Below are positions 16,002 to 24,175 of a DNA stretch of 27,477 nt, piece after piece. The notes beneath the pieces are model-generated. The model saw only the letters and a list, made by a program, of their open reading frames with translations. It was not told the origin of the DNA and ran no database searches. Positions within the stretch are counted from its first letter, which is position 1. Each line of letters opens with the position of its first letter. This DNA comes from Cryptobacterium sp. CAG:338. Its GTDB lineage: Bacteria > Actinomycetota > Coriobacteriia > Coriobacteriales > Eggerthellaceae. Position numbers and translations under genes: made by a program. The DNA lies in NCBI GenBank assembly GCA_000435475.1, contig FR896051.1, forward strand, positions 876-28,352, written 5' to 3'.

Positions 16002-16029
16002 ATTGTAGCACGCAATTGTGTGTGTGCAA
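16002..16029 (-). promoter_or_regulatory. Candidate rpmE promoter
   Basis: On the minus strand, -35 TTGCAC (16029-16024), a 16-bp spacer, and -10 TACAAT (16007-16002, five of six). The start would be near 15995, giving a leader of about 46 nt that holds one hairpin. Confidence 0.5.
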
Positions 16030-16107
16030 GAATTTTAAGGGTTATACAGAGCCGAAATTCATAGTTGCTCTATATTCGCGGACCTGCCGAAGCCTTTTTC
16101 ACCGGCC

Positions 16108-17574
16108 TTATTCTTTTGGCATTTGCCTGGTAAGGCCATGGTTGGGATAAGCAAACCATGCCACCACCAACGAAGCAACAATACAAATAAGTACACACAT
16201 AATGGTGGTGGAAAATCCTGCTAAATCGTTCACTACGCCCCATACAGCAGAAGCAACACCAATACCAATATCATTCGCAAGCAAAAACAACGCATTAGCT
16301 GCACCCCATCGCTCTGGAGGCGTGTTTTTAACCGCAACTGCCTGGTTAAGCGGATTTGCGATACCTAAGCACAAACCATAAGGAACGCCAGCAGCGTAAA
16401 ACAGTGCTTCGTTGTGGGCGCCAAAGTAGGTCATCACAAAGCCAACAATCCCACACAACACTGCACCAGTCATGATTTTAATGGGAGCAACCCTGTCCAT
16501 AAACGCCCTGGAAGCAAGACGTACCACAATCATAGCGACCGCCGATATAGTGTAAAACAATCCTGCATTGGCGTAACCAAGCGATGTACCATAAAGCCCC
16601 ATGAAGAAAATGCCAAAACCAAACGCAGGACTCAGTACCAACATAGGCAGCATGCCCGGCAAAGCGCGCAGCTCGAAAAAGCGATGTAGGAAACTTTCTT
16701 TCCTTCGTGTACACTCATTCGGTTCGTTTTCTGCGCGCGAAACATCCGAAGTTTCTCGTACCTGTCTAGTTTCCTCTCGGTCAGATTCTGCCTGCTTGCC
16801 ATGCATCAATCCCGGTTGATCGTCCACCGAGTCCGTACAGCTTTTAACTTGGTTTTCAGCTTCCTTTTTCGTACGACCAGCCTCTACCTGCTTGGCCTCC
16901 GTTTTCTCAGCTTTCGCCCGATTAGCCTCCATGCGTAACCTATAGGTGGATGTTTCGGGAAGGCGCTTTAAATTCTTTTCGTAACGACAAAACAAGGTAA
17001 AAACAAGAGCAAGCGCCGCCATAGCGGAAAGCCCTAAATATAGGTTTTCAGGCGGATTGGTGTTCACCAAAAAAAGAGCGAGCGCTGGTCCCATAGACAT
17101 AGCCAATGCCTGACCAAGCCCGTAATAACCCACTCCTTCACCTAAGCGCGAAAGTGGCAATACATCTGATGCCGCAGTAGCCGCCGCAGTGGTTGCAGCC
17201 GAAAATCCAATACCCTGCAGAATGCGACAAAACGAAAACACCGTAATATCCGAAATAAATACGGGCAAAACGGTTCCCACAAACATAAAAATGGTGCCGC
17301 CCAGCATTACTATTACACGACCCGCACTATCAATTAACGGTCCGCACGCAATACGAGTAATTCCCGCCGCCGCTGAAAACACTGCAGCCAATATGCCGGC
17401 TAGCGTAGCGCCTTGCCCGAGGTGATCCAAATACACCGAAGTACCCGAGTTAAGCCCCTGTCCCACCATGAAACTGCAGAGGGTCATGATAATTATGAAT
17501 ATAAAAAGTGGGGTCCAAAGCTTTTCTTGAGACCTTTCTTTCTGGCTTTCTGTTGTCCTGGCCGACTCCGCCAC
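16108..17574 (-). CDS. MFS transporter with long charged central loop
   Basis: A major facilitator of 488 residues with about twelve hydrophobic segments in two halves. The first half contains GITRIACGPLIDSAGRVIVMLGG, which resembles the GxxxD(R/K)xGRR loop of the family. The second half begins near 308 (FFELRALPGMLPMLVLSP) and has MIVVRLASRAFMDRVAPIKIMTGA in the equivalent place. The loop between the halves (about 200-305) is over 100 residues, rich in Glu, Lys, Arg and Gln; a typical MFS loop is about half that or less. The substrate is not recognisable. A drug or metabolite efflux role is possible. The start is GTG (17574), with AGGAAGTGA upstream. It lies between the metG terminator and the rpmE promoter, so is probably its own unit. 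Confidence 0.88.
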   Translation of the reverse strand: MAESARTTESQKERSQEKLWTPLFIFIIIMTLCSFMVGQGLNSGTSVYLDHLGQGATLAGILAAVFSAAAGITRIACGPLIDSAGRVIVMLGGTIFMFVGTVLPVFISDITVFSFCRILQGIGFSAATTAAATAASDVLPLSRLGEGVGYYGLGQALAMSMGPALALFLVNTNPPENLYLGLSAMAALALVFTLFCRYEKNLKRLPETSTYRLRMEANRAKAEKTEAKQVEAGRTKKEAENQVKSCTDSVDDQPGLMHGKQAESDREETRQVRETSDVSRAENEPNECTRRKESFLHRFFELRALPGMLPMLVLSPAFGFGIFFMGLYGTSLGYANAGLFYTISAVAMIVVRLASRAFMDRVAPIKIMTGAVLCGIVGFVMTYFGAHNEALFYAAGVPYGLCLGIANPLNQAVAVKNTPPERWGAANALFLLANDIGIGVASAVWGVVNDLAGFSTTIMCVLICIVASLVVAWFAYPNHGLTRQMPKE

Positions 17575-17659
17575 GAACTCACTTCCTATCTATTTAACTG
17601 TATGACCTGCGTTCTGATATATAGGTTCAATAAAATTAACTTAGCCCATTTCAACCCAA

Positions 17660-17697
17660 AAGAAAACGGCACTGTCTGAAACAGAACGAGTGCCGTT
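17660..17697 (-). terminator. Intrinsic terminator of metG
   Basis: On the minus strand AACGGCACT (17697-17689) pairs perfectly with AGTGCCGTT (17673-17665). An inner TCTG/CAGA stem lies between, and TTCTTTT follows. It lies about 40 bp after the metG stop. Confidence 0.85.
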
Positions 17698-17736
17698 AAT
17701 AAAAAATATAAATAAGTAAGCTAAGCGTTTTCTCAG

Positions 17737-19803
17737 CTATTTCTTCAACTGAGATTCATGGAACTTAAAGAAGTCGGTGCGCGGAGGCAATTCGCAAACC
17801 TTATGACGAGCATCGTCAAGTTCATTTGCACTGCACAGCTCTTCCATACTGTCAAAGTCATAATTCCAGCTAAAGAAATCATCAAACTCAAAGTTTAAGT
17901 AATCGCAAATCTTTTCGGTGCCTTTTGGAACAACCGGATGCATTAAAAGCGTTGCAATACGCAGTAAATAGAACGAATCTACCAGTACCTGACGACGCGC
18001 TTGATCGCGTTCTTCAGCTGGCAAATCTTCATTTTCTGCACTACGAATACCGCTTGACCAATACTTGTTGGCATAACGAATAAATTCGTCCATCAACGCC
18101 ATAACTGAATGCAAATCCACTCGATACATGCAGTCTTCATAAGTAAGCATAGTTTTCTTCGCGCGCCTTAGCACCTCGGTCGAAACGGAGCCTAAAGGCA
18201 TATAACCATCGAAGTTCTTCTGCGCTTCATAGAAACAGCTTCGTGCCAAGCGATTAAATACCTTCGTCAGCAAAGCGCCTTCCTTTAAAGCAGGGTCTGC
18301 CACGCGAGGATCTTCACGCTTTACAGGATCAGGGTCAAACACTTTAGGCTTAAATCCTACCGAACGCTGATCAAGCGCCAATGCCAAGAAGTGCGCACGC
18401 AGCTGCTCGGAAGTGTAGTAATTCAGTAACTCATCAGCAGTTGGTGGCTTAATCTCGCTTGAAGAAGACGCCTTCTTATCGCCAAACAAAATATGATGGT
18501 TTGCAATAAGTTTCGTTTGTTGCAATTCGCCCTGAGGGGCGTTAGCAACAGGTGTATCGGTATGCTGCATAGCCGCAAACAGCGCAGGCTGCGCAACACC
18601 ATAGAAGTACAAATTATCCTGTCCAATAAACTGGTATACACACGATTCCTTGTCGCACCAGAAGCTACGCCATTCACTACGTGCAAGACCACGATTATCG
18701 TTACGTGCCATCGTAAAGGAAATAGGAGCCCATAAGCTTTCAGGCCAACACCAAGCCGTTAGACCTTCAGCCCCTTCAATAACTGGTACCGGAACACCCC
18801 ATTCCACATTACCGGAAATGCGAAAAGGAACCAGTGCTTTGCCCGTGCGGAAGCGAATACCTGCATCAGTAAGCACCGTGCGCGCCAAGTCGCGATCGGC
18901 AATTGTTTTAAATTCAATCTCAAAGCTTTGCTTGCCTTTTTCCGCATCGCGATAGGTGTGTTCAGGCAGCTTATCGGCAATTTCCTTGTAGGAATCAAAA
19001 AGCTCTACCTTGATGTAAATGATAGGCGGAACCAAAAATTCCTTAATGGTTTTAGTTACTACGGGGCGAATTTGAGGATCGTTTTCCATTTCCGTCACAT
19101 AGTCACGTACCACCTGCGCAAAGCCCGGCAAATCGAAATACCAGTTTTTTACCTCGCGCATTTCAGGAACCGTGTCAGAAACTGAAGATACCGGCTTAAT
19201 TAAATCAACCGGATCGTACTGATGACCCAAATCACACTCATCAGCGTATGCCTTTTCGCTCTTACAGCCCTGAACAGGACAATGACCCACTACCTGACGA
19301 CCGTTCAAGAACATATCTTCTTTGGTGTCATAGAACTGCAAGGTGCTTTCAAGATGCAGATAACCCTTGTCGTAGAGACGCTGCACAAACGTATTCGTTA
19401 CCGTTTTATGCACTTCTCCACAGTGGCCAAGTCCACTACCTTCGTACACATCCAAACTAATATCGTAAGCATCTAAGGTTGCTTTTTGCGCATCATGATT
19501 GCGACGAACATAGTCTTCAATGGTGCCTTTAAAGGTGCCTGCCTCAACTTCCTTGCGATACCCCTCTTCAATAGGAGAACCAAAGCAGTCAGTACCAGAA
19601 ACGAAGCACACGTTTTCCTTACCGATACGATCACGCAAGAAACGCGCATAGCAGTCTGCCGGAACAAAAACACCGCCAACATGGCCAAAGTGAAGCGCCT
19701 TATTACCATAAGGCATACCCGCCGTTACTACGGCGCGCTTGGGCCACACAATAGGTGGCATGTCTTTAGACTTTGCTGCTTTATTGTCTGCCTTATCTGC
19801 CAT
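17737..19803 (-). CDS. metG: Methionyl-tRNA synthetase-like class I enzyme, divergent
   Basis: Aligns along its length with MetRS, which charges tRNA-Met. Landmarks are AGMPYGNKALHFGH (HIGH box as HFGH, 38-41) and a zinc-type insert HCPVQGC/DECDLGH (C175, C180, C190, H194), where E. coli has four Cys. WYFDLPGF follows, then WGVPVP. Several catalytic strings differ from the family: TDCFG (71-75) for (S/T)DEHG, FIGQDNLYFYG (392-402) for F(I/V)GKDxxxFH, and KASSS (444-448) for KMSKS. A stretch of about 70 residues (about 258-325, VELFDSYKEIADKL...AGIRFRT) is inserted before the WGVPVP block. There is no C-terminal tRNA-binding EMAP-type domain. At 688 residues it is otherwise normal in length. 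Either this is a lineage-specific MetRS or a paralogue with another role. The ATG at 19803 has AAGGTGA about 12 nt upstream. Confidence 0.8.
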   Translation of the reverse strand: MADKADNKAAKSKDMPPIVWPKRAVVTAGMPYGNKALHFGHVGGVFVPADCYARFLRDRIGKENVCFVSGTDCFGSPIEEGYRKEVEAGTFKGTIEDYVRRNHDAQKATLDAYDISLDVYEGSGLGHCGEVHKTVTNTFVQRLYDKGYLHLESTLQFYDTKEDMFLNGRQVVGHCPVQGCKSEKAYADECDLGHQYDPVDLIKPVSSVSDTVPEMREVKNWYFDLPGFAQVVRDYVTEMENDPQIRPVVTKTIKEFLVPPIIYIKVELFDSYKEIADKLPEHTYRDAEKGKQSFEIEFKTIADRDLARTVLTDAGIRFRTGKALVPFRISGNVEWGVPVPVIEGAEGLTAWCWPESLWAPISFTMARNDNRGLARSEWRSFWCDKESCVYQFIGQDNLYFYGVAQPALFAAMQHTDTPVANAPQGELQQTKLIANHHILFGDKKASSSSEIKPPTADELLNYYTSEQLRAHFLALALDQRSVGFKPKVFDPDPVKREDPRVADPALKEGALLTKVFNRLARSCFYEAQKNFDGYMPLGSVSTEVLRRAKKTMLTYEDCMYRVDLHSVMALMDEFIRYANKYWSSGIRSAENEDLPAEERDQARRQVLVDSFYLLRIATLLMHPVVPKGTEKICDYLNFEFDDFFSWNYDFDSMEELCSANELDDARHKVCELPPRTDFFKFHESQLKK

Positions 19804-19911
19804 TGTGGTATGTATTCACCTTACCTACTACTATCTCAATGTTACGTTTAATCGGTATGTTTTAGTTAAAACACCCCATTATCCGTTGCGTCTCATCATT
19901 ATTTCACAGTT

Positions 19912-19937
19912 TATCTAAACGAAATACCTAAACGAAT
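19912..19937. repeat. 13-bp tandem repeat upstream of metG
   Basis: TATCTAAACGAAA (19912-19924) and TACCTAAACGAAT (19925-19937) are adjacent 13-bp units with two mismatches, in the 141-bp gap between sppA and metG. They could be a binding site for metG control; nothing else supports a function. No clear T-box or riboswitch fold was seen in this gap. Confidence 0.4.
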
Positions 19938-19944
19938 CGCCCTA

Positions 19945-21228
19945 TTATTGTTGCGTTGCTGTTGAACCCGCATCAAGTTCTTTTAAGGCCTGTGCCAATT
20001 CTTCCGTAGTTACTCCGTCAGTTTTCGACATTAAATCTAGTAGAAGATCCAAATCATCAGAAGAAGAGGTATCCAAAGTAACCGTAGCTGTAGTTGAAGA
20101 TCCCGCTAATTCTGCTGCCTTCTTAACCGCATCTTCCTGCGTACCAATTTCATCTGCAAGTCCATTTTCTACCGCATCAAGGCCAGTAAACGTGAGGCCC
20201 GTTGCAAGCTTTCGAACCTCATCGCTAGACATTCCTCTGCCTTCGGCAACATTTTCAATAAACGTTTCGTTTATCTGGTCAATTTGCGCCTGATAGTACT
20301 CGCGTTCTTCATCCGTTAAGCCACGATTGCCGTAGGTGGAATCTTTGCTTGGCGCGGACGTAATATCCTCGGTAGTAATACCGAGCATTTCCATCAAACC
20401 AGAATAATCCATAAACTGCATAGCAGTGCCAATAGCACCAATAGAAGTGGTTTTAGCGGTATAGATATAGTCTGCCTAACTTGAGATTTCATAAGCCGCA
20501 CTTGCATTGGTTGCCGCACTAGAAACTACCACTGGTTTGCCGGTAGTTTCTTTGAATTCCCGCAGGTATTCGGTCATTTCTTCCCCTGCGGTAGCAGTAC
20601 CGCCGCCTGAATTTACCCGCAACACAACCGCTTTAATGTAGGAATTATTAGCCGCTATGTCCAATTGTTCCTTCAAACCTTCGGGGCTTGAAGTGGTGCC
20701 ATCATATTGAATAGTTCCATCAATAGTAATAATTGCCACGGCATCAGAGGTAAGTAAATCAGCATCACTTCCTACACTGCTGCCAGCAGAAGAAAAAGCG
20801 CTTGAGCACGACCACATGCCAAACATCATTACCATTGCAAGCGCCACCACAATAACAATGCCTACAATCCAACCACGCGATTTGGTTGGTTTAGTTGAGG
20901 CGTATGCTGGATAACCCGTGCCGGGATTCGCCCCATAGTTGGAACAGTAATTTGTGCCACCGCTCGGAGCGAAACCTACGCCACCGTTCTGGTCGAAGCC
21001 CGCGCCATTATTCGAGGCAAAACCTGCACCATTATTCACATCGTAACCTGCGCCATAGCCCGAACCATACCCTGCGTTGTAGCCTGCACCTGCTTGGGTA
21101 GGCGAGCCTAATGGCACCGTAGGGTTTGAATTATTTTCTGAAGCCGCTTGAGTGGGTACACCTGCTGGCGGCACGGGCACCTGCGATTGAGACGATTGAG
21201 ATTGAGGTTCATTTGGCTCTTGAGGCAT
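19945..21228 (-). pseudogene. sppA: Signal peptide peptidase SppA-like S49 protease, interrupted by in-frame TAG
   Basis: A 428-codon frame with one internal TAG at 20476-20478 (codon 251). Residues 1-110 are Pro/Gln-rich, then Gly/Asn/Tyr-rich (AGYNAGYGSGYGAGYD). A membrane segment follows at 120-139 (WIVGIVIVVALAMVMMFGMW). The S49 domain has IITIDGTI, VVLRVNSGGGTATAGEE, and NASAAYEISS with the likely catalytic Ser S243. After the TAG the same frame continues ADYIYTAKTTSIGAIGTAMQF, then TSAPSKDSTYGNRGLTDEEREYY, with the likely catalytic Lys K295, and ends at TAA 19945. The stop thus separates Ser from Lys. A single C-to-T change from CAG would explain it. The family cleaves leftover signal peptides in the membrane. 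Apart from the stop no decay is visible. TAG also ends pncB, fumB and rho, so it is a normal stop here. Confidence 0.85.
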
Positions 21229-21253
21229 AACTCCCCCTCATAAAGAATCTAAG

Positions 21254-21286
21254 CCAACTTAAGAACCCCGCCTTACGGCGAGGTTC
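21254..21286 (-). terminator. Stem-loop between rho and sppA
   Basis: On the minus strand GAACCTCGCC (21286-21277) pairs with GGCGGGGTTC (21272-21263) using one T-G wobble, closed by a GTAA tetraloop. CTTAAGTT follows, a poor T tract. It could end the rho transcript. A perfect TATAAT upstream at 21311-21306 could instead place it in the sppA leader. Confidence 0.55.
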
Positions 21287-21305
21287 AAACATTTACACTC
21301 ATTGC

Positions 21306-21311
21306 ATTATA
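21306..21311 (-). promoter_or_regulatory. Candidate -10 element for sppA
   Basis: TATAAT on the minus strand, 78 bp before the sppA ATG. No convincing -35 at 16-18 bp spacing (TGATAA at 17), so the promoter is weak or activator-dependent, or the match is chance. Confidence 0.35.
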
Positions 21312-21362
21312 GGTAAAGATGGGCCTCGTTATCACTTACCCATAGTACATACAGAACTTAGA

Positions 21363-23498
21363 CTAAAATTCGATATTTCCCTCTTCGAAATGATGCCCCT
21401 GGGCTTTTTTAGCAGCACGAATTAAAAATTCCTGATTGTTGTTAGTTTGCTGAAGAGCTTTCACCAAAGATTCCATTGCTCTTTCGGTATTATTTCGATT
21501 TGCCAAGATACGACGTACCGCCCAAATAAGGGGAGCTTCCTGAGGGTCAATCAATAAGTCTTCGCGACGGGTACCAGAAGCAACAGGATCAATAGCTGGG
21601 AAAATGCGCCTGTCAGCTAATTGGCGATCCAGCTTAACTTCCATATTGCCGGTGCCCTTGAATTCCTCAAAGATAACTTCATCCATTTTGGATCCCGTTT
21701 CGATAAGGGCTGATGCCAAAATGGTAAGACTACCGCCGCCCTCAATATTTCGAGCAGCACCCAAAAACTTCTTTGGAGGATAAAGTGCTGTGGAATCCAC
21801 ACCACCTGACAAAATACGACCCGATGCGGGCTGAGCCAAGTTATAGGCACGAGCAAGACGCGTGAGAGAGTCAAGCAAAATGACGACATCTTGTCCGTTT
21901 TCCACCAAACGCTTTGCGCGTTCAATCACTAATTCAGAAACGGCAATATGGTTTTCGCTTGGCATATCAAAGGTAGAAGAAATCACTTCGCCATGAATAG
22001 AACGTTCCATATCGGTAACTTCTTCAGGACGTTCATCAACCAACAAACACATCAGATGCACTTCGGGGTTGTTGGCGGTAATGGATGCCGCAATATCTTT
22101 CAAAATAGTGGTTTTACCAGCTTTAGGAGGAGAAACAATCAAACCTCGCTGGCCCTTACCGATAGGAGCACATAAATCGATTACTCGAGCTGTAATGGTA
22201 GACTTTCCATGCTCTAAAACAAGACGTTCATCAGGGAAAACAGGAGTTAGATCCGCGAAGCGAACACGTTTGCCTAGCTCTTCAAAAGCAATGCCGTTTA
22301 CCGTATCTACACGCTGAAGAGCTGCATATTTTTCATTGGGACGCGCAGGACGCGTTTGACCAGTAATATAGTCTCCCTTTCGCAGTCCATTGCGTCGAAT
22401 GGTTGCCATACCAACATAAACGTCATCTTCGCTGGGAAGGTAGCCATGTGTACGTAAAAAACCATATCCATCAGAAAGTACATCCAGAATGCCTGCAGTC
22501 TCTACAAAGCCTTCCGCTTTAATGCTTGCAGCAAAAACTGCTTCAACCAATTCAGCCTTCTTGAGACCTTTATGATCTACTTCGAGCTCTTCTGCGCGGG
22601 CGCGCAATTCAGCTACTTTTAATTTTGCGAGATCATCTTTGGAAGTCTGAGGAACAATTGGCTCACGCCTGTTTTGCTGATGAGCGCGACGAGAACGGAA
22701 ATGACTGCCTTTTTGTTGAGAGGCATTTTTCTGATGATTGTTTTTCGAGAAATTGCGTTGCTTGCGCGAACCGCCATGATTATCATCTGCATCCGAAGAA
22801 TCTTCGTTGCGGGCTTTTCTGTTGCGCTGCTTGCGCGCCGATACTTCTTCGGAAGCGCCGTCGTGCGAAGTGCTTTCCTTAGCTGCAGTATCGCCAGAAG
22901 CATTATCTCCTGAAGTTCCTTGCTTTTCTGCTATTTCATCAGCCTGAGTACTGGCCGATGAGTTTTCAACCTGTCCGCTGCGATCAGACGAAGGATCGCT
23001 CGCGCCAGATGCAATATATACATTGCCCTCTGACGAAATAGCTTCATTTTCCGCACTCGAATCTTTCGCTTGTGCAGCCTGGGTTTTTTCAGATGATTTT
23101 TCTTCGGAATCTTTAGTCTTACGAGTAACTCTTCTCTTTCGAGCGGGCTTTTCGCCCTCAACCTCGCTGGCAGCTTTCTTTTCTGGCTTTGCAGGAGAAG
23201 CTGCTTCGGTTGAAGTGCCCTTGTCTTGGACAGATGAAGTAAGAGGAGTTTCAGGGGAAGCTTCTGTAGCTTCAGATTCTTGAACTGCTTTTGTCTCAAG
23301 AGCCTTTTTGGTGGTTTTTCGAGTTCGAGTAGCTCGTTTTTTCTTGGGTTCTTCTTCCGTATTTGAAGTATCGGAGCTTTCAGATCCTGCTACTTCAGTT
23401 GAAGCCTCCTCCGTCGCCGCTTTGGTGCTACGACGACGGTAGGTGCGTTTTGGTTTAACTTCTTCGATTACTGATTCTTCAGTTGTGGAATCACTCAT
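21363..23498 (-). CDS. rho: Transcription termination factor Rho with long disordered N-terminus
   Basis: Hexameric RNA helicase that ends transcription. From ATG 23498 there are 711 residues. Residues 1-280 are low-complexity and charged (TRKTTKK, KPARKRRVTRKTK, then RKQRNRKARNE and SHFRSRRAHQQNRRE). The Rho_N helical domain (about 287-325) starts LAKLKVAELRARAEEL. The OB-type RNA-binding domain (about 335-403) has GILDVLSDGYGFLRTHGYLP. The ATPase has PPKAGKTT, LLVDERPEEVTDMERS and LLDSLTRLARAYN, then the GGVDSTALYPPKKFLGAARN segment and the GTGNMEV loop. Long N-terminal extensions are typical of actinobacterial Rho and help RNA binding. The ATG overlaps the TGA of the transaldolase gene as ATGA. 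A TTG at 23519 is less likely because the SD-like GGGAGAAAG would lie inside the coding part. It ends in TAG. Confidence 0.96.
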   Translation of the reverse strand: MSDSTTEESVIEEVKPKRTYRRRSTKAATEEASTEVAGSESSDTSNTEEEPKKKRATRTRKTTKKALETKAVQESEATEASPETPLTSSVQDKGTSTEAASPAKPEKKAASEVEGEKPARKRRVTRKTKDSEEKSSEKTQAAQAKDSSAENEAISSEGNVYIASGASDPSSDRSGQVENSSASTQADEIAEKQGTSGDNASGDTAAKESTSHDGASEEVSARKQRNRKARNEDSSDADDNHGGSRKQRNFSKNNHQKNASQQKGSHFRSRRAHQQNRREPIVPQTSKDDLAKLKVAELRARAEELEVDHKGLKKAELVEAVFAASIKAEGFVETAGILDVLSDGYGFLRTHGYLPSEDDVYVGMATIRRNGLRKGDYITGQTRPARPNEKYAALQRVDTVNGIAFEELGKRVRFADLTPVFPDERLVLEHGKSTITARVIDLCAPIGKGQRGLIVSPPKAGKTTILKDIAASITANNPEVHLMCLLVDERPEEVTDMERSIHGEVISSTFDMPSENHIAVSELVIERAKRLVENGQDVVILLDSLTRLARAYNLAQPASGRILSGGVDSTALYPPKKFLGAARNIEGGGSLTILASALIETGSKMDEVIFEEFKGTGNMEVKLDRQLADRRIFPAIDPVASGTRREDLLIDPQEAPLIWAVRRILANRNNTERAMESLVKALQQTNNNQEFLIRAAKKAQGHHFEEGNIEF

Positions 23499-24175
23499 GC
23501 GTTCTGAACTTTCTCCCAATCCTTAAGGAATGCATCTAAACCACGATCCGTCAGAGGATGCTCGACGCATTTTTTCAGCACATTAAAGGGAACGGTTGCA
23601 ATGTCTGCACCCATTAAAGCTGCCTGAGCAACATGATTTGCGCTACGGATTGATGCAGCAATTACTTCAATCTGCTCGCCATTTACCGTGTTTTCAGTAA
23701 AGTCATAATTGCCTAAAGCGGAAACAATATTTGCAACCTGATCAAGACCGTCTTCGGAAATATCATCAAAACGGCCAATAAAAGGGCTTACATAGCGAGC
23801 ACCTGCGCGGGCTGCCATAATAGCCTGAGGCACCGTAAAACACAAGGTCATGTTTACAGGAATACCCTCAGATGCCAGTACTTTTGTAGCGGCAAGACCT
23901 TCAATCATAGTAGGAACTTTAACAACAACATTTGGTGCAATCGCTGCAAGTTCGCGACCATCTTTAATGATTTCATCGCGGGTCATCGCAACGGATTCAG
24001 CAGAGACGGGGCCATCCACAATCTCGCAAATGCGCGCAATATGATCATGGAAATCGGCAAGCTTACCGCCAATACGAGAATAAAGCGTAGGATTAGTTGT
24101 TACGCCTGCAAGCGCACCCCAACTTGCCGCCTCTTTGATCTCGTCGAGATCAGCGGTATCGAGAAAGAATTTCAC
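23495..24175 (-). CDS. tal: Small transaldolase / fructose-6-phosphate aldolase family protein
   Basis: A (beta/alpha)8 Schiff-base aldolase of the TalC/MipB type with 226 residues, the usual short form. Motifs are KFFLDTADLDEIKEA at the start, GVTTNPTL (about 24-31), NVVVKVPT (about 82-89, with the Schiff-base Lys), IPVNMTLCFTVPQAIMAARAGA and YVSPFIGRFDDI. It moves a dihydroxyacetone unit between sugar phosphates in the non-oxidative pentose phosphate pathway. Sequence alone cannot separate transaldolase from fructose-6-phosphate aldolase activity. The start is GTG at 24175, with TAGGAGG about 6 nt upstream. It overlaps rho by 4 bp (ATGA), so the two are co-translated. Confidence 0.93.
   Translation of the reverse strand: MKFFLDTADLDEIKEAASWGALAGVTTNPTLYSRIGGKLADFHDHIARICEIVDGPVSAESVAMTRDEIIKDGRELAAIAPNVVVKVPTMIEGLAATKVLASEGIPVNMTLCFTVPQAIMAARAGARYVSPFIGRFDDISEDGLDQVANIVSALGNYDFTENTVNGEQIEVIAASIRSANHVAQAALMGADIATVPFNVLKKCVEHPLTDRGLDAFLKDWEKVQNA

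Noticed and set aside
15950..16015. A 22-codon N-terminal extension of rpmE
   Set aside because: It covers the leader hairpin, and conserved L31 begins at MKKDIHPEY with a strong ribosome-binding site just before it.
20476..20478. Reassignment of TAG to an amino acid in this organism
   Set aside because: TAG ends pncB, fumB and rho at the expected family C-termini, so it works as a stop. A local event in sppA is more likely.
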